Positions 54,455 through 64,000 of a DNA stretch of 64,000 nt are shown piece after piece (position 1 is the first letter of the stretch; every line of letters starts with the position of its first letter). The notes beneath the pieces are model-generated. The model worked only from the letters and a program-made list of their open reading frames with translations. It made no database searches and was not told the origin of the DNA. The DNA lies in contig NC_064038.1 of NCBI RefSeq assembly GCF_932526225.1, forward strand, positions 5,130,741-5,194,740. The letters are read 5' to 3'. The DNA comes from Nematostella vectensis. Its lineage: Eukaryota; Cnidaria; Anthozoa; Actiniaria; Edwardsiidae. The translations under genes were made by a program, and so were the position numbers.

Positions 54455-54793
54455 CTTTATTTCGTAATGGTCTGAGGTAGAGTTTGGCTGGTACTTCTCG
54501 TCTTGGCAGCTGTACTTATCGACAGACAGTAACTCGCACCAAAACTTCAAGCTCGAGTCAGCAATGGCCCCCACGTTGACAGACAAACACTCCAAGACGT
54601 CAAGACACCTCATCCAGCAAGAAAGAGCATCGCCTGTGAAACTACGAGAGATGATCGGCCCTTCCAGATACGAAGAGCTGTTCTTAATGAAGTTACCGAA
54701 AGAAAAGTCAAATTCCGAGTTTCTTTGCTTCCCTTTAGAAGTCCCTATATAAAAAGTGAAACGGAGAATTTGTAGGAATGACATGCCGACCAA
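54455..54793 (-). CDS. First exon of the PAN/apple-domain protein, second copy, with shortened signal peptide
   Basis: It matches 7907-8281 closely, including CWMRCLDVLECLSVNV and FWCELLSVDKYSC, and ends at the same GTACC-type donor. A deletion of about 36 bases removed most of the hydrophobic core of the signal peptide (the FFILAFLPF stretch of the other copy), so secretion may fail. The next exons (EGF 38540-38426, F5/8C 38266 onward) lie beyond the 13.8-kb foldback insertion in the first intron. Transcription would therefore have to cross the foldback and Helentron. Confidence 0.65.
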
Positions 54794-55689
54794 TCTTTAA
54801 AATGATATGTTTTGGAGGAACTTTTTATTTTGATTTAAAAGCTATCGTTAATTATTAATTCGTCGCTGCTTTGATTCGCTAAGTAGAAGTATTTGTTTTC
54901 TAACAAGTTTATTATCTTGTTATTTCTGTTAAACAAACTTTAAGATTTGTTTATCGTTTAATGAAGTTACCGAAAGAAAAGTCAAATTCGGAATTTCTTT
55001 GCTTCCCTCTAGAAGTTGTCCCTTTTGTTATGAAGGGCAGAAGCCAAAATAAAAATGATATAATGTTTTTTTAGGAACTTCTTATTTGGGTTTAAAAGCT
55101 TTTGTTAATTATTTATTCGTCTCGGGGTGTTCGGATACAGGGGGGTAGTTTGGGTGGATATCCACCCCCCCCCCCCTTTTTGAGTTAATAAAAACAACTG
55201 AAATGTCACTTTGTTTGAAGAAAATAAATGTGTGAGGGAAGGGATGTACTGTCCATGTGCCTTTGACTGCTTGACTTTGTTGACGCGACAAATCCAATTC
55301 AGCGTGAAGTAGTTAGATTTATTTAACCTACCAAGAGCCACTGGATCAGATATAAGCCATCTATCCGGCCATAATCCACCCCCTATTTTGAAATCCGCCT
55401 CTGGTCTCTGGTTTGATTTGTGAGGAACTTCATTTTGGGTTTGAAAGCTTTCGTTACTTATTAATTAGTATCTGCTTTGATTCGCTGAGTAAGATTATTT
55501 GTTTAAAAATGGTTTATTGTTTAAAAAGTTACCGAAAGAAAAGTAAAATTCCAAGTTTCTAGTCCCTTCTGTTATGAAGGGAAGATAATATGATTTTGAT
55601 ATACTTCTTATTTATTTAAAAACTTTTGTTAATTATTAATTCGTCTCTGTTTGAATGATGGACTGAGAATGATTATTCGTTTTCTAAAA
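54794..55689. other. Degenerate partial duplications of the PAN exon start and upstream text
   Basis: TTAAAAGCTTTCGTTAATTA themes recur near 54835, 55095, 55445 and 55620. Fragments of the PAN exon (minus-strand equivalents of KEKSNSEFLC) recur near 54965-55020 and 55530-55560. A C-run interrupts near 55165. No functional gene is seen. Confidence 0.6.
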
Positions 55690-57418
55690 CAGTTTATTGT
55701 CTTTTGTTATTTGTGTCGAACAAACTTTAAGTTTTGTTCGTGATAGACTTCGAATATTGATCTTAAGAATTTCGTGAATAAATAATTATTCGGTACTTTT
55801 CTAAATGATTTACTGTGTCATTAGGAACAATTCGCCGTCAAATGTTTTCTGATCTCCCCCGTTACTTTTCGATTTATTTGCTGCTTTCGCAAACTTTCAA
55901 ATCATTGTTTATTCAAATTTGGGAAGCGTGATCATGATAACATCAAATCTTATTGCTTTTCAATAGATTTTTTTCAATTTTATCCATCTGGATCTTGTTT
56001 TAATTGTACAACTTTTTTGTTTTTGCGTTATGCCTTGGGTGTCCAATTAACTTGGAACCACTTTCTTTTGACTTACAAAGAAATTTGTTTGTTTCATGTT
56101 CAGTAAAAACCCGCGAGTAAAAACCTTCACTTTTCAAGGTTAACAAGCCTTAAGGGGCAGCGTTATGGTACTGCGCATGTCTGGAGTCGGTGTTTATTGT
56201 AGGCTTTTGAGGGGCCGTCCACACTAACACGGATTCGTTTGAATCCGTATTTTTGATACGTTTAGGCATTCCGTCCACACTAACACGGGAATCCGGATAC
56301 TTTAAAAAACTCTGTCGAAAGTGAATCAAAATATATCCATATACTTTGGTCCGTTGTGTAGACGGTCGAATCCGTGTCAAATTGAAAACGATGACGTCAT
56401 CTCGCAGGCTCGTCTGCTTCTATGAGCATGCGCATAAAAAAAATTACGTCACGCCGTACCGTGTTAGTGTGGACGACTGCATCAAAGCGAAAACCCTGCG
56501 AAAACGATAGTGTGGACGCAAATCAAGTGATCCGCTTTCGGCAAAACGAATCCGGATACTTTTGAATATCCGTGCTAGTGTGATCGACCCGCGCGATAAA
56601 ACATGACGTAACAGCATTTCGACATCAGTTGGTAATGTTTATTATTACAATCCTAACATGACTTCGATTTTTACAACATGCACCCATCACCTTATTTTGA
56701 TGCGGAATTATTACCAAGGTCCGATAAGGACGAAAATGAAGAAGTTAAACGTTTCACAATTCATTTTAGTGTTGAGTTTAGAGCTTTTGCAATATGTGAA
56801 TTCTTTTTTATAACATGAGCACTTTTAAGCGAACTTTTAATTCTCTTTATACAACAAGATCTGTTTCTAGTGAAATGTGAATTCTCTTTTATATCATGAG
56901 CGCTTTTAAGCGAACTTTTAATTCTCTTTATACAACATGATCTGTTTTGAGCGAAATGTGAATTCTCTTTTATAACATGAGCACTATTAAAAGAACTTTT
57001 AATTATTTTCTACAACATGATCTGTTTCTAGCGAACTGTGCATCCTCTTTCTCAGCCCCTATTCCTAGTGTGTACTGTGAATTGCCTCTAATACATAATC
57101 CCTATCCCATGAACTGTGCATCTTTTTATTTTGTGCGCTTCATCTGTAATTCTTGTCCTTCAACAGTGTCTATAAGAATAATATATTTAAATTCATATAA
57201 TTAGAAAACAAACTGTTTTTAATACGATAATAATTGATGCAATTTTATCCGTTAAATTTCTTCTTGAATTAGTGAACTGGTTGTTTAATCATTTGATAGT
57301 TTAATATGCCTTTAATCGGCTCCTCCTGGCATAAGAAAGAACACACTTATAATATCAAAATCATGATAATCCTGCCATACCCCACACCCCACCTTGTAGA
57401 TTAATGGACAGAACACAA

Positions 57419-57571
57419 TTAGTCCGCGTCATAACCATACACTTCCAATCTCAGTGCACACGAGAAGTGGCACGTGACGGTAGTGATCCTCAGGAGTTTT
57501 GTCTTGATTGGTTGAGAAAGGACAGTATCTACCACCTGGTGATTATGGGTTACACCTACAACTTGGAATAC
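57419..57571 (-). CDS. Last exon of the F5/8C-domain gene, copy 2
   Basis: The boundaries and length match 36217-36369. It encodes the terminal strands (QPIKTKLLRITTVTCH, ALRLEVYGYDAD) and a stop. Substitutions change a few surface residues but keep the pattern. Confidence 0.75.
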   Translation of the reverse strand, partial: VFQVVGVTHNHQVVDTVLSQPIKTKLLRITTVTCHFSCALRLEVYGYDAD

Positions 57572-57700
57572 CTGGTGAAAAACATTACAGTACATGTTAC
57601 TCATCAAGTGCTTCAAGTCCATCCAGGCCCTGGTTCTATGTCTGATGGTCCGACTACCAACCTCCATCCTGTAACACTTTCAAGGTTGTAAGCATGTTGA

Positions 57701-58759
57701 CTAATGGTCTGACCAATACCTTGTCACATCTTCCTCCTGGTACACTGTCCAGGCAGTACCATATGGACTGATAGTCCAACCATTACATACCTTGTCAACA
57801 CCTCCCCTCTTGGTACACTGACCAAGCAGTACCATACAGACTGATGGTCCAACCATTACATACCTTATCAACACCTCCCTCCTGGTACACTGTCCAGGCA
57901 GTACCATACAGACTGATGGTCTGGCCATTACATACCTTGTTAACACCTCCCTCCTGGTACACTGACCAGGCAGTACCATACAGACTGATGGTCCAACCAT
58001 TACATACTTTGTCAACACCTCCCTCCTGGTACACTGACCAGGCAGTACCATACAGACTGATGGTCTGACCATTACATACTTTGTCAACACCTCCCTCCTG
58101 GTACACTGACCAGGCAGTACCATACAGACTGATGGTCTGACCATTACATACCTTATCAACACCTCCCTCTTGGTACACTGACCAGGCAGTACCATACAGA
58201 CTGATGGTCTGGCCATTACATACCTTGGGTACACCTCCCTCCTGGTACACTGACCAGGCAGTACCATACAGACTGATGGTCCAACCATTACATACCTTAT
58301 CAACACCTCCCTCCTGGTACACTGTCCAGGCAGTACCATACAGACTGATGGTCTGGCCATTACATACCTTGGGTACACCTCCCTCCTGGTACACTGACCA
58401 GGCAGTACCATACAGACTGATGGTCCAACCATTACATACCTTATCAACACCTCCCTCCTGGTACACTGACCAGTTAGTTCCGTCAAGACTGTAGCTGATC
58501 GTAAAGCTTGTGATCCAATTGTCTGCTCCGGTACTTCCCTGTGTTTGCACTTTGGTGACTATCACAAGTCGCTTCAGGTCAATCTGTATCCATTTCTCAG
58601 GGTCAGATCCGTGTGCTATCCAGGCTCTAGGGGAGGTTGAATTCGCGTCTAGGTTCAAGCGTGCGTACTTTCCCATATAATAATCAAAGTAATAAGAGCT
58701 CTGGGTGATTTGGTCGTCTTTGATTCTGTAATCTTCCATCCCAAGAGCTCGAGCTTCCT
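57701..58759 (-). pseudogene. F5/8C-domain exon with ~10-unit 24-residue expansion, copy 2
   Basis: It starts after the acceptor at 58760 with ALGMEDYRIKDDQITQSSYY, then WIQIDLKRLVIVTKVQTQG and ITSFTISYSLDGTNWSVYQE. About ten 72-bp units (57725-58470) follow in frame. An extra C in the unit near 57807 ends the frame at 57795. The remaining units and the exon end are read in another frame, so the domain is not completed. It is shorter than copy 1, so unit number is evolving rapidly. Confidence 0.65.
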
Positions 58760-58918
58760 CTGTTAAGATTACATTGAGCCTCATCAGTATAATTCAATTC
58801 ATCACGAGTTAAATGCCTCTGTTATTACATTTCCATTAGAATGTTAGTACTATTGAAATATACAAATTGACTCGTCGGCCTTCAATTTAGAAAATAATTT
58901 ATTATGTTTATGTCATAC

Positions 58919-59030
58919 TTATGTCGCAATTCTCTCCGATAAATACATCATGGCAGACACACGTGTAGGTATCGTCGAGCTTGCTGGTGTGACATGTTCC
59001 ATTATTACACGGCTTGTGCTCACATGCGCT
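58919..59030 (-). CDS. EGF-like domain exon, copy 2
   Basis: It has the same borders as 38426-38540 but is three bases shorter. It keeps the six cysteines (NGTCHTSKLDDTYTCVC, GENCD). It is upstream of the copy-2 F5/8C exon. A PAN exon belonging to this copy would lie at higher coordinates but is displaced by element C. Confidence 0.75.
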
Positions 59031-60155
59031 CTGCAACATGTACAATTGTGGAAAGAGCCTGTCAGGAATATTATTATACAACTACGGCTTTGACAACGAG
59101 ATTGAAAAAAAAAGTATGCGGCTCGGTTGTGGTTGGGTTGAAAACAGCTGAAATGTTTCAGACAGGACGCATTTTCACGTGCTTCTACGGAATATTGAAT
59201 GAAATTCCATTGTTTTCTGCTGTCGTCGTCCATGTTGCCGTCGTCGTTTCTTCAAGGTCGCTGGTGGTTACAGCATTTTGATGTCATTTTGCGTCTAAAG
59301 TCTTGACTGAAATCACTTTTTCCTTGTAAAAAAATGGACCTAATTTTGTTTGAGCCTCTATCCTTTATCAATCGACTCAGAACATAGAATAGATATTCCC
59401 TGATAAATTTCTGTAATGACATGAAAAATCATTCTCGGGGACCCAGGGCGATACAGGAAACCGAATCAAGAGAACTCGCGAAGACGAAAAAGACATATTC
59501 CCTCTCCTTTCTTACGTCTTCTCGCGGGGATCCAGGGTGATGCAGGGAACCGAATCGAGAGTACGCGCGAAGACGAAAAAGACGTCTTCCCTCTTCTTTC
59601 TTTCGTCGGTTTCCTGCATCGCTATTTTTGGTATGTTTGCTCGACTATAAAATGTTTTGCAGATTCGTATGATATTGTAAGTTTAATTAGCCAGCTTTGC
59701 TCTTGTGAAAACTGTAAATCTTCCCCCATGAGTAGTAAACTAGTAAATTATACGGAGACTCCTTAAACAACGAGGCAAAATTCCTAAATAGGAATGGATA
59801 ATAATGTTAAGTCTTGTTATTTACTCACGATTATTTACTGATTACTGATGTAGTAAATAAAATCGTGCCATAGAACTTTCATTATCTGCTTGTTGCTGTA
59901 TTTCTCAAGGAAGCTAAATTATTCAACAGATAACAAAACAACACACAAAAACAGAGTTGGGCTACCAGGTGATAACCACTCGATATCCGCCCCACTCAAT
60001 ACCCCTGATAGCCCGGTAAATCCGCCCCACATCTAATTCGTAAATTCTAATAACGGATTCTTCGGTAAGCGGCAAGCATATGAAAAATAAAAGCTCACAT
60101 ATAGGGGAATCTGACATAATCTTATGAGCCAGCATAAACACCATCATATTTCAGG

Positions 60156-60465
60156 GGGGGGGGGGGGACTTTGGATTTTCATAGACACCGAAACGCGTTT
60201 CGCGTAGATTAATAATTGCTAATTATCAGTCTACTTCGGGACCACTTCGCGTGGATTAATAATTAGCAATTATTAATCTACGCAAAACACACTCCGCGTA
60301 GATAAATAATTAGCAATGGTTAGCAATCATTAATTCGCTGTCTATCGACAGAAGCGGGACTGGGGCCTTTCATAGAAACGAGTGGGAACCTTGCAATTAG
60401 ACCCCCGTCTGTCCTGTAGTATACGACATGTGCATACGTACGTATATATACACATGTGCATAGCA
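60156..60465. repeat. Left terminal inverted repeat of element C
   Basis: It is the inverted match of 5100-5408. It contains the AGATTAATAATTGCTAATTA hairpin sequences (60210-60285) and, at the inner edge, the ACATGTGCATACGTACGTAT string, also inverted in A at 5110-5145. Confidence 0.85.
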
Positions 60466-60473
60466 TTCGAAGG

Positions 60474-60794
60474 ATGAAGTGCGGAAAAGATTACTGTAGG
60501 TGGCTAAAGGTCGGCCATGCAAACACGTGTGGCCAGAGGTGCATGGATACCTACTGCAAGGTGTACCTCCAAGGGCTCCATAAGGGCAGCCCCTTTCCCG
60601 TGCCGTGCAGGATCTGCGGCATAGGGACGCAGTCGGAGACGCGGTTGTGTCGCCCCTGCGGAGCGAATCGTGTAGGGCAGAGGATGCGCGGCACCGAGAG
60701 GCGCGCTCGGGAATGGTTCGCACTCGTCCTCTCTGATATCGTAGCCGGCGGAGCTGGGTGGCACAAGGCATATCCGAACACCCGTCCTGTCTGA
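60474..60794 (+). CDS. Small Cys-rich zinc-binding protein (element C)
   Basis: ATG 60474 is in the same context as in B (GAAGGATGA). The cysteine pattern CGKDYC, CGQRCMDTYC, CRICG and CRPCG is identical to B. After the last Cys pair the frame differs from B and adds about 25 residues (ending NTRPV), because the stop used in B is lost. It runs just into the first direct repeat. The core looks intact, so this is the best-conserved gene of the family here. Confidence 0.6.
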   Translation: MKCGKDYCRWLKVGHANTCGQRCMDTYCKVYLQGLHKGSPFPVPCRICGIGTQSETRLCRPCGANRVGQRMRGTERRAREWFALVLSDIVAGGAGWHKAYPNTRPV

Positions 60795-60998
60795 TACCGC
60801 AGGGCTGCGATACGGGCAATTAGAGACTGGGTGGTACAAGGCATACCCAAATACCCGTCCTGTCTGATACCGCAGGGCTGCGATACGGGCAATTAGAGAC
60901 TGGGTGGTACAAGGCATACCCAAATACCCGTCCTGTCTGATACCGCAAGGCTGTGATACGGGCAATTAGAGACTGGGTGGCACAAGGCATACCCAAAC
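60781..60998 (+). promoter_or_regulatory. Three 73-bp direct repeats before the replicase start (element C)
   Basis: Units start at 60781, 60854 and 60927 (CCCGTCCTGTCTGATACCGC) and are nearly identical. The last runs into the ATG at 60999. Each contains GACTGGGTGG and a TGGGT..ACCCA inverted pair. Position, regular spacing and conservation in B fit iterons or tandem promoters. Confidence 0.6.
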
Positions 60999-62540
60999 AT
61001 GGACGCTTACATAGAGGAGATTTTCAATAACATGCCTGAGGCGCCCGCCGCACTGGCAGGGCTGGTCCAGAACATCCTGGACGAGGGCATCCCCGGGGAT
61101 GCCAAGCGCAAGCTGCTTAAGCCGCTCACAGGCAAGAATCCTGGGTACGAGTGGCGACCCGAAGCGGCTTGGGGTCCGAAGAAGTCGGGGAGCTTGGCCA
61201 AGGAGCCAAGCACTGCGCCGAGTCTGCCGTGCGATCTAGTGGCCGCAACCTCTGCAAAGATGTATCTAACCGGCCATGGAGGGTCGGGGAAGACCGAGTG
61301 GGTGGTGAGCATGTTCCGCGGCCGCAACGTTGTGGTGCTCACTCCCGAGAACGACCTTGCCCACGACCATCGCAATAACCCGCGCCTCGCGGTGAAGGTT
61401 CAAACCTACCACTACTACCTCTGCATACCAGCGGAGAAGCCGATAGAGGAGTGGAGACCTTCCGAGCTGGGGCACAAACTCGACCATCTCGCAGAAGTAA
61501 TCATCATTGACGAGTGCTGTAAGGTACAGACTAAAGTGCTACGCGCCATCCTAGAGTACCTCGCCACGCGGCCGTGTCAGGTAGTGTGTTGTGGCGACTA
61601 TGGGCAGGTCCTGCTCAAGGAGTGGGCACAAGGGAACATCCGCTGGTTCAAGTCCGACTACCGCTGCCTGTGTGAAGACTGCGGAAAGCCGTACAGTACA
61701 TGCGTCGGCCTGCCCTCCTCCAGGCTCCACGACATAAAGGACAGGTTTGGTTTCGGTCAGATTCCCAACACCTTGAGGTGTTTCGAGAGGAGTGGGATGG
61801 GGTAGCGTTCGACGCGGCGATCGAGCACCCACCCAAGCGATATGTGGGTGTGCTCGACCAACAAGATGGGGGCTCTTGTTCAGCAGTGATTAATAGAGCA
61901 CCACAGGAAAAACTACCCCCGATTGCCAGCAACCATCCTCTTTTGACCCCGATCCTAGCGTCGCGCATCGTTATCGCAAGCAAGGGCGGCCAGTGCCCGT
62001 GCCAGGCAAAAGGGTTGAGAATATCGACGCATACAAAGGCACGGTAGTCGAGGTTCCTCTCGACGCGGTCCTTAACGGGCTTCCCCTCGAGTGGAAATGC
62101 GCGGGCTGAGGAACCGTCCACCGGGTGCAGGGCAAGACTATCCAGACTCCAAGACGTCTGTTTATCATGGATCACGAATGCTGTATACACCGGCATCTCC
62201 CGATAACACCCCCGGTGCCTTGGTTCCCACATGACTGCAGGCTACGCCCAGTGAAGAGCTCATTATAGCGCGAATCAAGCGATACGCTATAGACGACAGG
62301 CGAAAGGGTCGCACAAAGTACACGGGATCGCACCACGTTCTGACGGTAGACCACGTACTCGGCATGATTGCTGACGCGGAAAAGAAGTGCACGGTCTGTG
62401 GCAATCAGCTTCTGCTTCAGGGGTACACCAAGAGCCATCCCCAACGCTTCAATATCGACCGGCTGGATGACAGTCAGGGTCACTACAAATGGAATGTCAG
62501 ACTCACGTGCCTTAGCTGCAATAGAAGGCACAAGCGCTGA
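60999..62540 (+). pseudogene. Replicase remnant lacking the polymerase region (element C)
   Basis: The first ~45 residues match B and are then joined in frame to PGYEWRPEAAWGPKKSG, which lies after the polymerase region in B. About 2.2 kb is thus missing without loss of frame. The helicase motifs GHGGSGKTEW, VIIIDEC and CCGDYGQV are present, but a further deletion of about 45 bases removes the segment after GDYGQV. The frame breaks near 61755 and a stop falls near 62107 before the QGKT motif. The HNH region (62270-62540) follows in frame with the preceding text, showing the natural fusion. The C-terminal zinc/HNH residues CTVCGNQL and LSCNRRHK are kept. Confidence 0.75.
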
Positions 62541-62559
62541 TCACGCAAGCGTGACGCTA

Positions 62560-63465
62560 CGCAACTGCGAATGCGTGAAGCCGTGCTTAGAGTACGCCGT
62601 GTAATACAACACTGGCTGTCCGGGCTCCATAACCCTCTTTAGTATTGGGTATGCCTTGCATGTCCACCACGGGTCCGTCGCCCGCCGTCGTCCCTTGTCC
62701 TGGAGGTCTTCCTCCTTTTTACGGCGATGTACACCTCCGTTCCGATCTCTAAGGGGACCTCTAAGGGGGGCTTTTCGGCTTTGAGAGGCACGCGCCTCAG
62801 CTTTATGGCGTCTTTAGGCGCAAAGCCGAGATGACGATTGGCAAAGCGGTAACCCACTCGCGGTTTGTTTCGCCGGATGCAAGCTCCTTCGAGTACTGCG
62901 CACGAAATAGGCGCTGTGCCAGCCAGCGATGGAAAAAGTCGGCGAAAGCTTGGCTCCTGTGGTGCCCTGGCTCAGCCCTTCGGACCTCCACCCCGTGGTC
63001 TGTTAGGAGCTTTGTGGTAGCACCCTTGAACTCCGTGCCGTCATCAACCATGAGGACTTTAGGCCATGTGAGAGGTCCCTCTGAATAGATGTCAGCGAAT
63101 TTGCGGGAGACGACGACCGTGCTCTTAGTCCTCAGTGGGAGGGCGGCTTTATATCGTGAAGCAACGTCAACGACAGTCAGGGCATACTTGTACCCGCGGT
63201 CGGTTGGCAAGAATAGCAGGTCCGACTAGTGGATACGGTTTGGTATCTGCTCCGAGAAGTGGGCGTAGGTAGTTGGAGGAGTAGGTGTCTGTGTGTAGCC
63301 CCCGACGGGCTGCGAGCTTACCCACTTGCGCACTCGATCTATGGAGGCTGAGCCCTTGGAAAGTTTGGCATGCAGAGCGGTCACTCCCTAGAAGCCATCT
63401 CTGGCGTAGTATATAGGACGAAGAAACGCATCGAGTTCTTCGTCGGACATACGCTTCGCCGCCAT
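62560..63465 (-). pseudogene. Retroviral-type (rve) integrase (element C), several lesions
   Basis: The start at 63465 (MAAKRMSDEELDAF) overlaps the stop of the upstream small gene by one base (TAATG). In-frame TAG codons fall near 63389 and at about 63227, just before the first catalytic Asp. Downstream, the VVDVASRY, MVDDGTEFKG and FHRW segments are open, though AESF reads ADFF, so the catalytic Glu is lost. A 32-base deletion near 62825 shifts the frame into VISALRLKTP. The C-terminal PPLEVPLEIGTEVYIAV segment remains in another frame. Confidence 0.8.
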
Positions 63466-63722
63466 TATGTGTCGGCAATGTATTGCAACAGGTGTATCAG
63501 TCTCCAACAGGCCGAGGCGGTCTTTCTGAGGTCGGTAGCCCCTCGGAGAACGACATTGGCGAATCTCTTAACGTACTCCCTGTCTGCGCGCCACAACTCG
63601 AGGCTTCGGTTAGCAATGTCACCAAAGCTACATAACCCACCCATCGACGACACCTTCGGTGTCAGTCGCTTAGCAGCGGCTGCTACCTCGTGCATAGCAC
63701 TCCACAACTGGTCTTCAATCAT
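63465..63722 (-). CDS. Small helical protein, 85 residues (element C)
   Basis: It begins MIEDQLWSAMHEVAAAAKRL and ends LLQYIADT. It is predicted mostly helical with alternating charge, and has no Cys pairs or membrane segment. Its stop overlaps the integrase start (TAATG), an unusual arrangement for a eukaryotic element that suggests coupled expression or simply compact packing. Element B keeps only its ends. Function unknown. Confidence 0.5.
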   Translation of the reverse strand: MIEDQLWSAMHEVAAAAKRLTPKVSSMGGLCSFGDIANRSLELWRADREYVKRFANVVLRGATDLRKTASACWRLIHLLQYIADT

Positions 63723-63769
63723 CTTATAAGTATACGTATACGTATAAGCGCAGTATGGAAAAAGGCCGC

Positions 63770-63901
63770 CTAGATGCAGCGCCGGAACTCAGCTAAGGCA
63801 GGGCTCTCATCGTTTGACAGGAACTTTGCGAGGTAGTTGCCACCAACGAATGCAGTCGCGTTTAGGACGGCGCCGCCAACCAAAATTGCGATGGAAGCCA
63901 T
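63770..63901 (-). CDS. Tiny membrane protein, 43 residues (element C)
   Basis: From ATG 63901: MASIAILVGGAVLNATAFVG followed by a short polar tail. It has one hydrophobic segment at residues 3-20 and a typical Ala-Ser start. Directly upstream of the 85-residue gene, with TATACGTATACGTATAAG between them. Absent from B because of a deletion. A virion or membrane role is possible but unproven. Confidence 0.45.
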   Translation of the reverse strand: MASIAILVGGAVLNATAFVGGNYLAKFLSNDESPALAEFRRCI

Positions 63902-64000
63902 CGAGTAGTGTGTACGTTTCACGTGCTGTGTGTACGTGAACACGAGTCTAATACGTGGCCTACACGTGTAGTACACTACTACATGGGCAAGATCTTCTGG

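Larger units (their letters stand above)
55690..59960. repeat. Duplicated PAN-EGF-F5/8C locus, copy 2
   Basis: It aligns with 22022-22181 plus 34703-39830. It carries the unoccupied element B site (AACATC, 55939-55944). Gene-free text runs 55945-57400. The end, near 59960, adjoins the left flank of element C. Confidence 0.85.
60156..64000. mobile_element. Element C: left part of a Polinton-like endogenous viral element
   Basis: It begins with a run of 12 G followed by ACTTTGG, after TTCAGG at 60150-60155, and is cut by the window edge. Genes: Cys-rich protein (+), replicase remnant (+), integrase (-), and two small proteins (-). The interior matches element B and the terminal repeat matches element A. 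The replicase has a ~2.2-kb deletion of the polymerase region, and the integrase has two nonsense codons and a 32-base deletion. It is inactive, but it retains two small genes that B has lost. Confidence 0.85.

Noticed and set aside
60504-60965. Minus-strand frames over the Cys-rich gene and direct repeats
   Set aside because: They follow the 73-bp repeat and are antisense to a conserved gene.

Overview
The window is nuclear DNA of an invertebrate animal, most likely a cnidarian and probably anthozoan. Host genes have introns with GT..AG borders. There are PAN/apple, EGF and F5/8C secreted-protein exons, a rhodopsin-type receptor and a TPR gene. Microsatellites, a Helitron of the endonuclease-bearing (Helentron) class and integrated virus-like elements fill the space between. 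I see no bacterial operons or ribosome binding sites. The cnidarian assignment rests on gene style and is an inference.

Layout. 1-5408 is the right part of virus-like element A, cut by the window edge. 5409-9441 is repeat-rich host DNA with one secreted PAN/apple exon on the minus strand. 9442-19017 holds thirteen phase-consistent exons of the 3' part of a SKI3/TTC37-like TPR gene, with minisatellites in its introns. 20909-22025 is a broken, 3'-truncated GPCR. 22188-34702 is element B, a full-length 12.5 kb virus-like element with terminal inverted repeats and an AACATG duplication at both ends. 34709-40651 is host DNA with EGF and F5/8C exons on the minus strand, including a 72-bp expansion inside the F5/8C exon. 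40652-54417 is a foldback element with 1.5-kb inverted arms and TTAA flanks, inserted in the PAN-to-EGF intron. A 9.66-kb Helentron sits in its left arm. 54455-59960 carries a second PAN exon and a second EGF/F5/8C copy. 60156-64000 is the left part of element C, cut by the window edge.

Elements A, B and C belong to one lineage of Polinton-like integrated DNA viruses. Combining what each retains, the ancestral order was: inverted repeat, Cys-rich zinc protein, direct repeats, a very large replicase (B-family polymerase region, SF1 helicase, HNH nuclease), retroviral-type integrase, two small proteins, packaging ATPase, capsid candidate, a divergent AT-rich promoter, a coiled-coil membrane protein, a second virion-protein candidate, a small beta-rich protein, a membrane protein, inverted repeat. 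Every copy is damaged by stops, frameshifts or deletions, so these are fossils. The replicase architecture and the G-tract ends differ from textbook Polintons and are the best candidate here for an under-described system.

The host background is a tandemly duplicated PAN-EGF-F5/8C locus. Paralogous unoccupied sites inside the window allow element B, the foldback element and the Helentron to be delimited almost to the base.
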